This document shows positions 1 to 8,211 of a stretch of 43,318 nt of DNA, in pieces (the stretch's first letter is position 1; every line of letters starts with the position of its first letter). A program made the position numbers and the translations under genes. Source of the stretch: Alphaproteobacteria bacterium (GTDB lineage Bacteria > Pseudomonadota > Alphaproteobacteria > Rhodospirillales > WMHbin7). The notes under the pieces were generated by a model. The model searched no databases, was not told the origin of the DNA, and saw nothing but the letters and a program-made list of their open reading frames with translations. The stretch spans positions 1 through 43,318 of the forward strand of contig JADFZV010000025.1 of the NCBI GenBank assembly GCA_015232335.1, read 5' to 3'.

Positions 1-845
1 ATGTCCTTGCGCCGGTACCAGCGCAGACTGTCAAACAGCAAGCCCGGATCGTTGCGCAAGTCCTCGGGAACGCTTTCCAGCGCCTGGGAGGGCGTTCCCT
101 TCTGTTTCATCAACATCAATCTGGCATGCGCCAAGTGGCGCGTGGGGGCGTTAGCGAACAGCATCATGCGTTCGGCGGACGAGGTCTGGCCTTCCCACAT
201 CAGGCGATTAATCCGCGCCCCGTGGTCGTTGGTGGTCAGGATGTCGCGATATTTCGAGAGGAACTGGCGTTCTTGCAAAATGCCGAAATCCTCGTTGACC
301 CAGGTTTTGCGCAGAACGGCATGGGCTTCCTCGGTCTTTCCGGCAACAAGCAGGGCAGCGCCAAAGGCTGTTCCGCCATCGGCGCTGATCGGGGGATGGG
401 CCTGGAACCAGTCGAGGATCAGATCCTGCGGGGTCGCTTGCGAAATTGCTTCCTCGGCCCTTCTTTCCAGAAGGTTGCGCTGCGGCCAGTCGGGAGCGCC
501 GTTCAGCAATTCTGTGATCTCTTTGAAGCTGGCCCCCGAATTGGGTCTGGCATAATCCAGCCAACGAACCAGCTTTTGCGTCAGCAGGTCTCCAGAACTC
601 TCGGCGGCCTTGCGGGCCTCGGCCCATTTTTCCTGATCGGCCAGAATCAGCGCTTCGGCGGATTTGCTGGCGGCTTTGGGCGGGGCCGTCAGCTTGTGGG
701 GGGCGGTCTTGGTCGCAGGATGGGCAGCCTGCGCCTTGGCCTTGGATTTGGCCCAGGCCATTCCCGGCTGGGCCAGGGTCAAGAGAATACCGAGAAAGAC
801 AAGAAAGCGCATAAGCTTCACGTTGGAAAAAGGAAGTTTCATCAT
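1..845 (-). CDS. Soluble lytic murein transglycosylase, N-terminal part (cut by window edge)
   Basis: The open frame runs from an ATG at 845 (or 842) off the left edge with no stop, giving about 281 residues. It begins with a secretion signal (hydrophobic stretch FLVFLGILLTLAQPGMAWA), then a Lys/Ala/Pro-rich linker and helical repeats with the words EALILADQEKWAEARKAA and LVRWLDYARP. These are typical of the N-terminal superhelical U-domain of Slt-type peptidoglycan lytic transglycosylases. The catalytic goose-lysozyme-like domain would lie to the left of the window and is not seen. An AAAGG lies just before the ATG at 845; an internal ATG at 812 would start directly at the signal peptide. 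The gene diverges from dapA with about 106 bp between starts. The family call rests on the N-terminal region alone, so it is good but not certain. Confidence 0.72.
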   Translation of the reverse strand, partial: MMKLPFSNVKLMRFLVFLGILLTLAQPGMAWAKSKAKAQAAHPATKTAPHKLTAPPKAASKSAEALILADQEKWAEARKAAESSGDLLTQKLVRWLDYARPNSGASFKEITELLNGAPDWPQRNLLERRAEEAISQATPQDLILDWFQAHPPISADGGTAFGAALLVAGKTEEAHAVLRKTWVNEDFGILQERQFLSKYRDILTTNDHGARINRLMWEGQTSSAERMMLFANAPTRHLAHARLMLMKQKGTPSQALESVPEDLRNDPGLLFDSLRWYRRKD

Positions 846-951
846 AGGCCTTTGGGTATTTTGCAACAAGCGCTTCACCTAACTTGCCCCTCAAAGCCGG
901 GAAGGCTATCTTCTCAGCCCTTGTTTGAAATTTTCCTTAAGGATGTGCGTC

Positions 952-1827
952 ATGTTCTCTGGCCCGATTCCCGCCCTGGTGACCCCCTTCACGCCGGACG
1001 GACGCGTCGACGAGAAAGCCTTTCAGACTCTGGCGGCCTGGACCATCGCCGAGGGCGTGAGCGGCATCGTGCCCTGCGGCACCACCGGCGAATCGCCCAC
1101 GCTTTCCAATGACGAGCATCACCTTGTGGTCGAACTGGCGGTCAAGGCGGCTGGCGGCAAGGTGCCGGTGATTGCGGGGACTGGCTCGAATTCGACGGCC
1201 GAGGCCATTGAGCTGACGCGTCATGCCAAGAAGGCGGGAGCCAGTGCCGCCCTGGTGGTCACCCCCTATTACAACAAGCCGACCCAGGAAGGCCTGTTTC
1301 TGCATTTCAAGGCCATCCATGACGCGGTTGAACTGCCGATCCTCATCTACAACATCCCCGGACGCTGCGTCATCGACATGACGGTCGAGACCATGGCCAG
1401 GCTCTCGGCTTTACCCCGTATCGTGGGGGTCAAGGACGCCACCAACGATCTGGGACGCGTGTTGAAGACCAAGCGGAGCTGCAGAGAGGGCTTCTGCCTT
1501 CTCTCTGGCGAAGATGGTACACAACTGCCCTTCCTGGCCCAGGGCGGGGTGGGGTGCATTTCGGTGACGGCTAATGTGGCCCCCGGATTGTTGGCGCAGA
1601 TGCATGCCGCCTGGAAGAAGGGCGACACGGCAACCGCCATGAGCATTAACGACCGTCTGATGCCCCTGCACGAGGCTCTGTTCATCGAAACCAACCCGGC
1701 GCCGGTCAAATATGCCGTGTCGCTTCTGGGCAAGGGGCGTTGCGATGTGCGCCTGCCCCTGGCCCCGCTCACCGAAGCCACCAAGGAGCGCGTGAAGGCG
1801 GCCATGGCTTCGGCCGGGCTGATCTAG
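952..1827 (+). CDS. dapA: 4-hydroxy-tetrahydrodipicolinate synthase (DapA)
   Basis: This enzyme condenses pyruvate with L-aspartate semialdehyde in the first committed step of the diaminopimelate/lysine pathway, which feeds peptidoglycan and protein synthesis. The 291-residue product is a full-length TIM barrel. It shows the GTTGE phosphate/substrate loop (about residues 43-47), YYNKP (106-110), the catalytic Tyr133 and Arg138 in YNIPGR, and the Schiff-base Lys161 in GVKDAT; these positions match the E. coli enzyme. The start at 952 is preferred over upstream in-frame ATGs at 925 and 943 because TAAGGA lies 8 bases before it and the protein then begins [13 protein letters not shown] as in the family. 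smpB follows after a 5-base gap, so the two are probably co-transcribed. No lysine riboswitch is visible in the 106-bp upstream gap. Confidence 0.97.
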   Translation: MFSGPIPALVTPFTPDGRVDEKAFQTLAAWTIAEGVSGIVPCGTTGESPTLSNDEHHLVVELAVKAAGGKVPVIAGTGSNSTAEAIELTRHAKKAGASAALVVTPYYNKPTQEGLFLHFKAIHDAVELPILIYNIPGRCVIDMTVETMARLSALPRIVGVKDATNDLGRVLKTKRSCREGFCLLSGEDGTQLPFLAQGGVGCISVTANVAPGLLAQMHAAWKKGDTATAMSINDRLMPLHEALFIETNPAPVKYAVSLLGKGRCDVRLPLAPLTEATKERVKAAMASAGLI

Positions 1828-1832
1828 GCCTT

Positions 1833-2303
1833 ATGTCCAAGGCTCCCAAAAGTAATCCGTCTGTCGCCCAGAACCGGCAGGCGCGCTTTAACTACGCCAT
1901 CGAAAGCACGCTTGAGGCCGGCATCATCCTGGCCGGAACCGAGGTCAAGACCCTGCGCGCCGGCAAGGGCAATATCAACGAAGCCTATGCCGGGCCGATG
2001 GGGGGTGAATTATATCTCTTCAACGCCTATATCCCGGAATATCAGTCGCGCTCGCCCTTCGGCCACGAACCCCGGCGCCCCAGAAAGCTTCTTCTGCACA
2101 AGAAGGAGATGCGCAAATTGATGGGGGCGGTGACCCGGGACGGCATGACGCTGATTCCGCTGTCGGTCTTCTTCAATCCCAGGGGCATCGCCAAGCTGTC
2201 GCTGGGGGTCGCCAAGGGCAAGAAGCTGCACGACAAGCGCGAAAGCGAAAAGCAGCGCGACTGGAACCGCGAAAAGGGCCGCCTGATGCGCGACAAAGGC
2301 TGA
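1833..2303 (+). CDS. smpB: SsrA-binding protein SmpB
   Basis: SmpB binds tmRNA (SsrA) and delivers it to stalled ribosomes in trans-translation. The 156-residue protein has the family hallmarks: [18 protein letters not shown] near the N terminus, [34 protein letters not shown], then a basic C-terminal tail [19 protein letters not shown]. That tail becomes helical in the ribosome. Length is normal for the family. The ATG at 1833 lies 5 bases after the dapA stop, so translation is likely coupled or the mRNA shared. The frame is also open upstream to 1740, but that part overlaps dapA and does not match the family. The tmRNA gene itself is not in this window. Confidence 0.97.
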   Translation: MSKAPKSNPSVAQNRQARFNYAIESTLEAGIILAGTEVKTLRAGKGNINEAYAGPMGGELYLFNAYIPEYQSRSPFGHEPRRPRKLLLHKKEMRKLMGAVTRDGMTLIPLSVFFNPRGIAKLSLGVAKGKKLHDKRESEKQRDWNREKGRLMRDKG

Positions 2304-2310
2304 GACTCTC

Positions 2311-2406
2311 CGGCGACTGAGGGACAGATATAGGCCCAAGGGGCCGCGCGCCTAATGGCGCGAAAGCCAAGGGCGCACAGCGCCCGCCCGGCGACTGAGG
2401 GACAGA
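2311..2406 (+). repeat. Structured intergenic repeat, divergent copy C, supplying the RBS of the next gene
   Basis: The unit is framed by an 18-bp exact direct repeat (CGGCGACTGAGGGACAGA at 2311-2328 and 2389-2406). Between them are three perfect hairpins: GGCCC-AAG-GGGCC (2333-2345), CGCGCC-TAAT-GGCGCG (2347-2362) and GGGCGC-ACA-GCGCCC (2371-2385). The order of hairpins 1 and 3, their three-base loops, and the trailing GCCCGGCGACTGAGGG match the repeats at 29450-29532 and 42391-42473, although the stem bases differ. The second direct-repeat arm carries GAGGGA, which serves as the Shine-Dalgarno for the gene starting at 2411. Confidence 0.7.
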
Positions 2407-2410
2407 AAAA

Positions 2411-3061
2411 ATGACCAATGAACTTGAGTCAAAACTGGCGGCCATCAAGGAGCAATGGGCTCGTGAGGGCAGACACCAATCTGGCGAGGCGCCCAATCGC
2501 AAATCGCGCCTGCCCCCCGGACAGCACAAGACGGATGGCTGGCCGGTGCTGGATCTGGGCATGCAGCCGCATGTTCCCTTGAAGGACTGGACCTTCCAGG
2601 TGGCGGGGCTGGTCGAGAATGCCGTGACCTGGAGCTGGGAGGATTTTCAAGGACAGCCTCAGGTCGAGATCAAGGCCGATATCCATTGCGTCACCAGTTG
2701 GAGCATGTTCGACGGCGTCTGGAGCGGCGTTTCCGCCAAGCGACTGCTGGAGGTGGTAAAGCCCCGGCCCGAGGCCAAATTCCTGCTCTTTCGCTCCTAT
2801 GACAGCTACACCACGAACGTGCCGCTTGAGCGTTTCGACGATGTCGACGTGCTGTTGGCCCATAGCTGGAACGGCAAGCCGATCCCCCGCGAGCATGGCG
2901 GGCCGGTGCGCCCGATCATTCCCAAGCTCTATTTCTGGAAGAGCGCCAAATGGGTGCGCTCGCTGACCTTCATGGACAAGGATCTGCCGGGCTATTGGGA
3001 AGTGCGCGGCTATCACAACGACGCCGATCCCTGGAAGGAAGAGCGCTATTCCGGGGGGTGA
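2411..3061 (+). CDS. Sulfite oxidase-like molybdopterin-dependent oxidoreductase
   Basis: The 216-residue product matches the small oxidoreductase molybdopterin-binding family (sulfite oxidase/YedY fold, soluble YuiH-like branch). Visible landmarks are WTFQVAGLVENAVTWSWEDF (typical entry into the fold) and IHCVTSWSMFDGVWSGV, which holds the presumed molybdenum-ligating Cys at about residue 93. Further landmarks are SYDSYTTNVPL, NGKPIPREHGGPVRPIIP and YFWKSAKWV. No Tat or Sec signal is visible, so a cytoplasmic location is inferred. No haem or membrane partner gene lies beside it and the substrate is unknown. The ATG at 2411 is supported by GAGGGA about 8 bases upstream, within a repeat unit. 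The repeat separates it from smpB. Confidence 0.88.
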   Translation: MTNELESKLAAIKEQWAREGRHQSGEAPNRKSRLPPGQHKTDGWPVLDLGMQPHVPLKDWTFQVAGLVENAVTWSWEDFQGQPQVEIKADIHCVTSWSMFDGVWSGVSAKRLLEVVKPRPEAKFLLFRSYDSYTTNVPLERFDDVDVLLAHSWNGKPIPREHGGPVRPIIPKLYFWKSAKWVRSLTFMDKDLPGYWEVRGYHNDADPWKEERYSGG

Positions 3062-3156
3062 GCGATTCTTGCTGGCCGAGCGGGAATTATGTTAAGGTTG
3101 CCCATGCGCACAAAGGCAACAAAACACGGTTCAGTCACTGCAATTGGGGCAATTGG

Positions 3157-3199
3157 GGGGTCAGAGTCTTTATTTCCAACTTAAATGGTCTTTGACCCC
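3157..3199. repeat. Imperfect inverted repeat with GGGGTCA...TGACCCC ends
   Basis: In the 220-bp gap after the molybdopterin gene, GGGGTCAGAGTC (3157-3168) faces GGTCTTTGACCCC (3187-3199) across an AT-rich spacer. The outer GGGGTCA/TGACCCC arms pair perfectly. It is not followed by a clear T-run, so it is a weak terminator candidate. It could also be the end of a decayed mobile element. The rest of the gap (3062-3281) shows no convincing gene. Confidence 0.4.
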
Positions 3200-3281
3200 A
3201 CTTTCGACCCCACGGGACGAGAAAATTCGCGTCATCGCCGTGAAACATTCAAATGGCGAACAGAGTTGAACTGCTAACGAC

Positions 3282-3797
3282 ATGTCACGCGTCACACACG
3301 AAAAGAAGAACCTCAACCGACTAGCCGGAGAATTTCTCGTCGCCTCCCGGCTGACGCAACGCGGCCACATGGTCACGCTGCAATGGGGCACGACCATTGG
3401 CTACGATATCCTCGTGTTCGACAAGGCTGGCCATGTCGCCTTCATCGAGGTTAAGACCGCCGCCCAGACCTCGCAACGCTGGATTCTCCAAAGCAAATAC
3501 GCCACCCCGGAGAACGACCGGATACCCCTCGACCGGCGCTTCGTGTGCTGCGTGGACATGGCCGACGGCAAGACGACCCCAGATGTGTATGTTTTCCCCG
3601 CTATGGTGGTCGCCAACGGCATGAACTACTTCTTCAGCGGCATGTTCCCTAACAGCCCGAGTTACCACCTGTCGCTGGACATGAAGCCGCAGGGCCGCAC
3701 CAAGGAGGACAGGGTATTGACCGTCGGCGAGTTCATCAAGGCCGACTCGTATCTGGACAACTACGCGGCCCTCGGGATCGAGCCGGTCGTCGGCTGA
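3282..3797 (+). CDS. Probable PD-(D/E)XK-fold endonuclease-like protein (orphan)
   Basis: The 171-residue protein starts with a helix containing GEFLVASRLTQRGH, followed by GYDILVFDKAGHVAFIEVKTA. The arrangement D (in GYDILV), about 14 residues, then E-V-K is the classical PD-(D/E)XK nuclease core, as in restriction-endonuclease-like and Holliday-junction-resolvase-like families. A Gln/Trp-containing strand follows (SQRWILQSKYATPENDRIP). There is no methyltransferase or other partner nearby, so this is not a recognisable restriction-modification system. The Shine-Dalgarno is weak. Flanking gaps (220 and 86 bp) and the inverted repeat upstream suggest an acquired single gene. The fold call is inferred from motifs; activity is unproven. 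Confidence 0.6.
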   Translation: MSRVTHEKKNLNRLAGEFLVASRLTQRGHMVTLQWGTTIGYDILVFDKAGHVAFIEVKTAAQTSQRWILQSKYATPENDRIPLDRRFVCCVDMADGKTTPDVYVFPAMVVANGMNYFFSGMFPNSPSYHLSLDMKPQGRTKEDRVLTVGEFIKADSYLDNYAALGIEPVVG

Positions 3798-3883
3798 CGA
3801 CGGCCTATTTCTTCTTGGCACGAAAATAGCGAAAATGCGGGATATTGGCATCGAGTCCCTTTGCATCCAGTCCTGCGCCAGTT

Positions 3884-5434
3884 TCAGTCGTCCGCCTCAA
3901 GCAGCGTCGCCGGGAGGGCTTCGTCGTTCTTTCCTGCTGCGGCTATCGCTTCGGGATATCTGCGGCGCAGGGCCTTGAAATCGGGCAGGGCGGCGATTTC
4001 GCACAAAAGCTCGATGAAGCCGTCGCAGGATGGCCCCAAACGGTGCCCCATGGCGACTTTCAGAAAGCTGCGGCTGCTGCCATCTGCCCTCTCATAGCCC
4101 TCGGGGATCACGATCTCGAAACGGTGATGGCGAAAGCCGAAACTTGATCCCAGGTGAACCGTCAGCCCCAGGCGCTTGGCCTCATGGACGATCACTGCCT
4201 TGAGCAGGCCGCGCTGCTCATGATGGTCTTCGGGCTCTCTGAGATGGGCGATGACGAAGGGCGATTGCGCCCACGGACTGTCGTCCATTTTGGACAGGCA
4301 GGGATGCGCGATCTTCTCGAACAATCCGTTCTTGTTGTTCAGGGCCTGGGCCAGCTTGGCGTTGTTGGCGAACAGCGGTTCGGCGAAGGCTTTAAGCCGG
4401 TCGGGATCAGAGAACCAGGGCAGGTCGAGGATGGCCGCCTCGTCCAGCGATAGGGCGTTGCCGAATATCTTGCGAGCACTGCGCATGTGGCGATGCCATT
4501 TTTCCACCGGGAAAATGCCCGCTGCCTCTCCCTTTCGGGTGAATAGTCGGATGATGCCGACATTGGACAGTTCCAAGCCTTCCTGATCGAGCTTCAGGCC
4601 CGAGCGCAGGTCGATGGCCAGCAGGGGGCAGGAAGGGGCCAGTTTCTCCAACAGGACGTCCATGCGAAAAACCGGCCCCAGAAGCGAGGTGTCGAGGACC
4701 AGCGCCAGAGGCCGGTCCTTGGGGCGTGCTAGGATCGCGCTGACCAGGGGTTCAGGGTCCAGGACCGTCTGGTCCCAGTCATACATCGAGGGCTCCATCA
4801 GCAGGATGTCGGTTTTGCCCGTGGCGACCCGCTCGAACATCTCCTTGGGTTTGCGAAAGCGGCGACAGAAGACGCCCCGCCGGTCATGCAGTCGCAAAAG
4901 CCGCTCGGTCTCGTAATAGCCGATATAGGAATCCCAGCGAGGAGTCTCATCAGGGGCCGACAGGAAGCGAGGCAACACCTGCAAAAGGACCGTAAGCGCG
5001 CCCATGGCACTGCCGAACAGGCAGAAACGCTGGTCCCAGCCCTCCACGGGGGGATGGCGAAGCTCGCAGCGTTCCTCAAGCCGGGAGGGCGGAATGACCC
5101 GCTCGTAGATGTAGTTGACTAGGGGGGCCGCGAAGGGCAGGGCCACCTCGTCTTGGTGGGGCGGCGATTTCATCACCCGGTCGGCGAATCCGTGGGCCAG
5201 TCCCAGCCAAGTGCGCCGAAGCGTCTGAGACAACGCCTCCAGCCGGGCTTCACCCGCCAGGGTTTCCAGATCGGCGGCAACCGACAGGGCATCTGCCTGA
5301 CGGCGCCATTCGGCAAAGGCTTCGGTGAAATCCGGCTTGCCCGCCGTGATCGCGTCGGCCAGGGCCAGCAGCTCGTGCAATTCCCTTAGGCAGGGAGATT
5401 TCTCAACACGTTCGCTGCTGCCCGCCGACGCCAT
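3884..5434 (-). CDS. Uncharacterised protein with PLP-dependent fold-type I features
   Basis: I do not recognise a named family for this 516-residue protein. Its landmarks fit a fold-type I pyridoxal-phosphate enzyme: a small-residue loop GSAMGAL (about 141-147) in the cofactor phosphate position; LVLDTSLLGP with Asp248 where the pyridine-nitrogen Asp should be; and AIDLRSGLKLDQEGLELSNVG with an S-x-x-K pair (Ser278, Lys281) in the Schiff-base position. It is longer than most aminotransferases, with an extra helical N-terminal region of about 100 residues and a C-terminal region containing GSSFGFRHHRFEIVIP. The gene starts 3 bases after the stop of the Tim44-domain gene and is surely translated from the same mRNA. 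Substrate and reaction are unknown. The PLP assignment is inference from motif spacing. Confidence 0.6.
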   Translation of the reverse strand: MASAGSSERVEKSPCLRELHELLALADAITAGKPDFTEAFAEWRRQADALSVAADLETLAGEARLEALSQTLRRTWLGLAHGFADRVMKSPPHQDEVALPFAAPLVNYIYERVIPPSRLEERCELRHPPVEGWDQRFCLFGSAMGALTVLLQVLPRFLSAPDETPRWDSYIGYYETERLLRLHDRRGVFCRRFRKPKEMFERVATGKTDILLMEPSMYDWDQTVLDPEPLVSAILARPKDRPLALVLDTSLLGPVFRMDVLLEKLAPSCPLLAIDLRSGLKLDQEGLELSNVGIIRLFTRKGEAAGIFPVEKWHRHMRSARKIFGNALSLDEAAILDLPWFSDPDRLKAFAEPLFANNAKLAQALNNKNGLFEKIAHPCLSKMDDSPWAQSPFVIAHLREPEDHHEQRGLLKAVIVHEAKRLGLTVHLGSSFGFRHHRFEIVIPEGYERADGSSRSFLKVAMGHRLGPSCDGFIELLCEIAALPDFKALRRRYPEAIAAAGKNDEALPATLLEADD

Positions 5435-5437
5435 CCG

Positions 5438-6391
5438 TTATGCCTGCTGGATGGCAGACAGCTTCCAAGCTCCGTTGTTCTCGCGAACGAAGGTCCAGTA
5501 TTCGACGGCCTCGATGCGCTCGCGATCGCTGCCTTCAACGATCTTGCCCGAGGCCTTGTCATAGGTGTAGTCGAGGGCGGAAAAGCGCAGCGACACGGTT
5601 GCGAAATCGCTCGTCCCCTCGCTCCAGGCTTCCGACAGATCGCCCTTTTCCAGTTTCACGCTGTCGATATGGTTCTCAAGTCCCCTGCCTTCGAGATCGC
5701 CCAGATGCTGGGCGAAATAGCCGCCCATCTCCTCGGTGGTGAGCAGGGCCAGCCCCTCCCGGTCGCGCCTGGACCAGGCGGACTGAACCGAATTCAGGGA
5801 CTGCTCGAAGGCGTCGAAATCCGTGGCTTCGAGAGCAAGCTGGGCGCTGGCGCCGCCAAAGACACCCGTTGAAGCCTCACGATTGAGCACGATCGGCTCA
5901 GGAAGAGACGGCAGATTCCCTGCACCGGCCATGGCGGGTTGGGGGGCGTTCTGCTGCGAACGGCGCTTGAAGAAGGAAAAGAGCAGCCAGGCCAAACCGC
6001 CCAGCAGGGCCACCTGAAGCAGGCCGCCCAGGAAGCCGCCAGCCCCCATGCCGCCGCCAAAGCCGCCGCCGAACAGCATGCCGGCGATACCGGCGCCGAT
6101 CAGGCCGCCCATCATACCGGAAAAGAAGGAACGGCCGGGCGAAAGCGGCGAAGCCATGCCGGGCTGCGTCTGGGGGGCTGCCTGCTGCGGGCGGGCCGCC
6201 TGTTCCGGTGTGGCGCTGCGCTCCATGGGCTTGGCCGCCGGAGCCGACTGAGTGGGAGGAGGGGCTTGATAGGTTCTCTGGCCACGGCTGCCGCCGCTGA
6301 AGCCCTTGCCCGCCCTTGCCTCGGCCAAAGAAGGGGCCAGGGCGATGCCCAGGGCCAGGAGACAGATCAGAAATTTTGCGCGGCTCGTCAT
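5438..6391 (-). CDS. Tim44-domain membrane-anchored protein
   Basis: The 317-residue product starts with a signal peptide (LICLLALGIALAPSLAEARA). A Gly/Ser/Pro/Gln-rich low-complexity region follows, then a glycine-rich segment with likely membrane passages (GGLIGAGIAGMLFGGGFGGG and LLQVALLGGLAWLLFSFF). The soluble C-terminal domain (about 170-317) matches the Tim44/Mrpl45-like fold: LEATDFDAFEQSLNSVQSAW, LLTTEEMGGYFAQHL, and a terminal EYWTFVRENNGAWKLSAIQQ. Bacterial members are thought to sit at the inner membrane; their role is poorly known. It ends 3 bases before the uncharacterised PLP-fold gene, suggesting a shared job. The uracil-DNA glycosylase gene ends 15 bases upstream. Confidence 0.85.
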   Translation of the reverse strand: MTSRAKFLICLLALGIALAPSLAEARAGKGFSGGSRGQRTYQAPPPTQSAPAAKPMERSATPEQAARPQQAAPQTQPGMASPLSPGRSFFSGMMGGLIGAGIAGMLFGGGFGGGMGAGGFLGGLLQVALLGGLAWLLFSFFKRRSQQNAPQPAMAGAGNLPSLPEPIVLNREASTGVFGGASAQLALEATDFDAFEQSLNSVQSAWSRRDREGLALLTTEEMGGYFAQHLGDLEGRGLENHIDSVKLEKGDLSEAWSEGTSDFATVSLRFSALDYTYDKASGKIVEGSDRERIEAVEYWTFVRENNGAWKLSAIQQA

Positions 6392-6406
6392 GGATGCTTT
6401 CCCCCG

Positions 6407-7033
6407 TTAGTGTTTTGCCGCTGCCCTTACGGCATCTTCGAACATGGATACGGTCAAGCGGTTGGTCTGCGTGTTGTAGCGGGAACAATGGTAGCTATCG
6501 ACCAGACGGATTCCAGAGGGAAGATCATGAATTTTTGCATGCCCGAAGGGATATAACCCAGGCTTAAGGCCCAGGGCCCGCAAGGTGGCTTCATGGGAAA
6601 TCCGCCCAAGTGCGAGAATGGATGTTATATGTTTCAACGAGTTGATCTCGTCTTTTAAGAACTTACCGCAGGTTTTGGCTTCGGCCGGGCTGGGCTTGTT
6701 CTGAGGTGGCACACAGCGCACGGCATTGGTAATGCGGCAATCTTGCAAGCTAAGCCCATCATCGGCGCGCTGGTCATAGCTTCCCTTAGCCAGTCCGAAT
6801 TTCAACAGCGTCACATAGAGCAGGTCGCCCGCATAATCGCCGGTGAAGGGGCGTCCGGTGCGGTTGGCGCCCCTAAGGCCGGGTGCTAGCCCCACGATCA
6901 GCAGGCGGGCGTCCAAAGGCCCAAAAGCCGGAACGGGGGCGTTATGCCAGTCAGGATGGGCCGCACGGTTGTCAGCATGAAAAGCGACCAGCCGGGGGCA
7001 GAGGGGGCAATCCCTGGAAGGGTCCCGGAACAT
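6407..7033 (-). CDS. Uracil-DNA glycosylase, family 5 (UDGb-type)
   Basis: This enzyme excises uracil (and related damaged bases) from DNA to start base-excision repair. The 208-residue protein has the N-terminal cysteine pair CPLC (residues 9-12), part of the iron-sulfur cluster ligands of families 4/5. Motif 1 is GLAPGLRGANRTGRPFTGD (about 48-66), where family 5 lacks the usual catalytic acid. Other cysteines lie in NAVRCVPP and AKTCGKF, and motif 2 is SYHCSRYNTQTNRLT. The start at 7033 is chosen because GGTAAGGGAAAG precedes it and it leaves a 16-base gap after the NYN gene. A longer frame to 7081 would overlap that gene and has no better RBS. Confidence 0.9.
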   Translation of the reverse strand: MFRDPSRDCPLCPRLVAFHADNRAAHPDWHNAPVPAFGPLDARLLIVGLAPGLRGANRTGRPFTGDYAGDLLYVTLLKFGLAKGSYDQRADDGLSLQDCRITNAVRCVPPQNKPSPAEAKTCGKFLKDEINSLKHITSILALGRISHEATLRALGLKPGLYPFGHAKIHDLPSGIRLVDSYHCSRYNTQTNRLTVSMFEDAVRAAAKH

Positions 7034-7049
7034 GGGGCTTTCCCTTACC

Positions 7050-7664
7050 TCAAGGCTCCAGATCGTCGTCCTCGTCGCCATAAGGGGCGTTGGGGGTGGC
7101 GGCGGGCATCATCTGGCGGGGTTCGCGATGCTGCGACGGGCTGCGCGCGATCTGGCCGGTGAGGTCTTGAAGTTCCAGGAAAATATCGGCCTGACGGCGC
7201 AACTCGTCGGCCACCATGGGGGGCTGCGAGCGGATGGTGCTGACCACGGTGACGCGCACCCCCTTGCGCTGTACGGCTTCGACCAGACGGCGGAAATCGC
7301 CATCGCCCGAGAACAGAACAACGTGATCGAGGAAAGGCACCATCTCCATCATGTCGATGGCCAATTCGATGTCCATATTGCCCTTGATCTTCCGCCGTCC
7401 CTGGGCGTCGGTATATTCCTTGGTGGGCTTGGTCACCAGCGTGTAGCCGTTATAGTCCAGCCAATCGACCAGCGGACGAATGGGGGAATACTCCTGCTCC
7501 TCCATCAGCGCCGTGTAGTAGAAGGCGCGGATCAGGCGGCCCTTCGAGGCGAACATGGTAAGAAGCTTGCGGTAGTCGATGTCGAAACCCAGCGAGCGGG
7601 CGGCGGAATAGAGATTCGATCCATCGATAAACAAAGCCATGCGTTCTTGCGTGTAAAAAGTCAT
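7050..7664 (-). CDS. NYN-domain (LabA/DUF88-type) putative RNase
   Basis: The 204-residue product is an NYN-domain protein of the PIN-like nuclease superfamily. Acidic metal-binding positions are visible in ALFIDGSNLY (near residue 14), KGNMDIELAIDMM and LFSGDGDFRRLV, followed by RSQPPMVADELRRQADIFLEL. The C-terminal tail is low in complexity and acidic (DEDDDLEP). Such proteins are predicted to act on RNA; the target here is unknown. The ATG at 7664 is preferred because AAAGGA lies about 9 bases upstream and the protein then begins MTFYTQERMALFIDGSN. The frame is open further upstream (to 7739) but without family similarity. It leads into the uracil-DNA glycosylase gene 16 bases later. Confidence 0.88.
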   Translation of the reverse strand: MTFYTQERMALFIDGSNLYSAARSLGFDIDYRKLLTMFASKGRLIRAFYYTALMEEQEYSPIRPLVDWLDYNGYTLVTKPTKEYTDAQGRRKIKGNMDIELAIDMMEMVPFLDHVVLFSGDGDFRRLVEAVQRKGVRVTVVSTIRSQPPMVADELRRQADIFLELQDLTGQIARSPSQHREPRQMMPAATPNAPYGDEDDDLEP

Positions 7665-7746
7665 TTTATAAATTCCTTTGACAAATGGGATGTGTAAATC
7701 GAATGGCCAAGATTTATGCCCGAACGGGCAATGAGGCAAGAAAATA

Positions 7747-8211
7747 TTAAGGGTCCTTGGGCTGGTGGGTGATCATCCAATGTTCCAACTGGGCGTCGGA
7801 TGTCCAGCTTTTCTTAAGAAAAACAACAATGTCTTTCAAATCCTGGGTCGAAAGCTTGGCCGTGGTCTGGCGCATGGTCTCGCGCATTTTTTCAAGTTCC
7901 AGGCGTTCTTCCTCGGATAAGTCCTGTGCGGCCTCGTCGCTTAGTTTGTGGCCGCCCTGCTTGGCCGTCTCGACCAGTTGGCGGTCCGTCAGCCGGAATT
8001 CCTGTCCTTGAAAGCCCAGGGCCGGAGCCTTCAAGGGGATGCCTTCCTTGGGCTCGTGGCAGACGGCGCATTTCTGCGTAAACAAGTCCTGGCCGCGATT
8101 GGGATCGTTGGTATTGGCCGAAAGGGATGCGTCGGGATTGGTCATGCCCCGCCAGACGACATAGACCATCATCAGAATGCCGACCAGAAGCATGGGAATC
8201 TTACCCGCCAT
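7747..8211 (-). CDS. Small membrane-anchored c-type cytochrome
   Basis: The 154-residue protein begins with an uncleaved-looking hydrophobic segment (IPMLLVGILMMVYVVW) and then a periplasmic domain. That domain has one haem-binding motif, CAVCH, in GQDLFTQKCAVCHEPKEG, followed by a probable distal Met region. A charged helix contains a run of Glu/Arg (SEEERLELEKMRETMRQ). It should be a monohaem electron carrier facing the periplasm; the partner is unknown. The ATG at 8211 has AAAGGG 7 bases upstream and overlaps the end of queG by 11 bases, so it is read as the last gene of the queuosine operon. An ATG at 8226 is also in frame but lacks a clear RBS. Why a cytochrome sits in this operon is not obvious. 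Confidence 0.85.
   Translation of the reverse strand: MAGKIPMLLVGILMMVYVVWRGMTNPDASLSANTNDPNRGQDLFTQKCAVCHEPKEGIPLKAPALGFQGQEFRLTDRQLVETAKQGGHKLSDEAAQDLSEEERLELEKMRETMRQTTAKLSTQDLKDIVVFLKKSWTSDAQLEHWMITHQPKDP

Noticed and set aside
208..894. A 228-codon minus-strand frame at the left edge
   Set aside because: It is an alternative frame of the lytic transglycosylase; the real frame has the signal peptide and family words and is open through the edge.
846..951. Lysine riboswitch upstream of dapA
   Set aside because: The gap is only 106 bp and shows none of the expected long stems.
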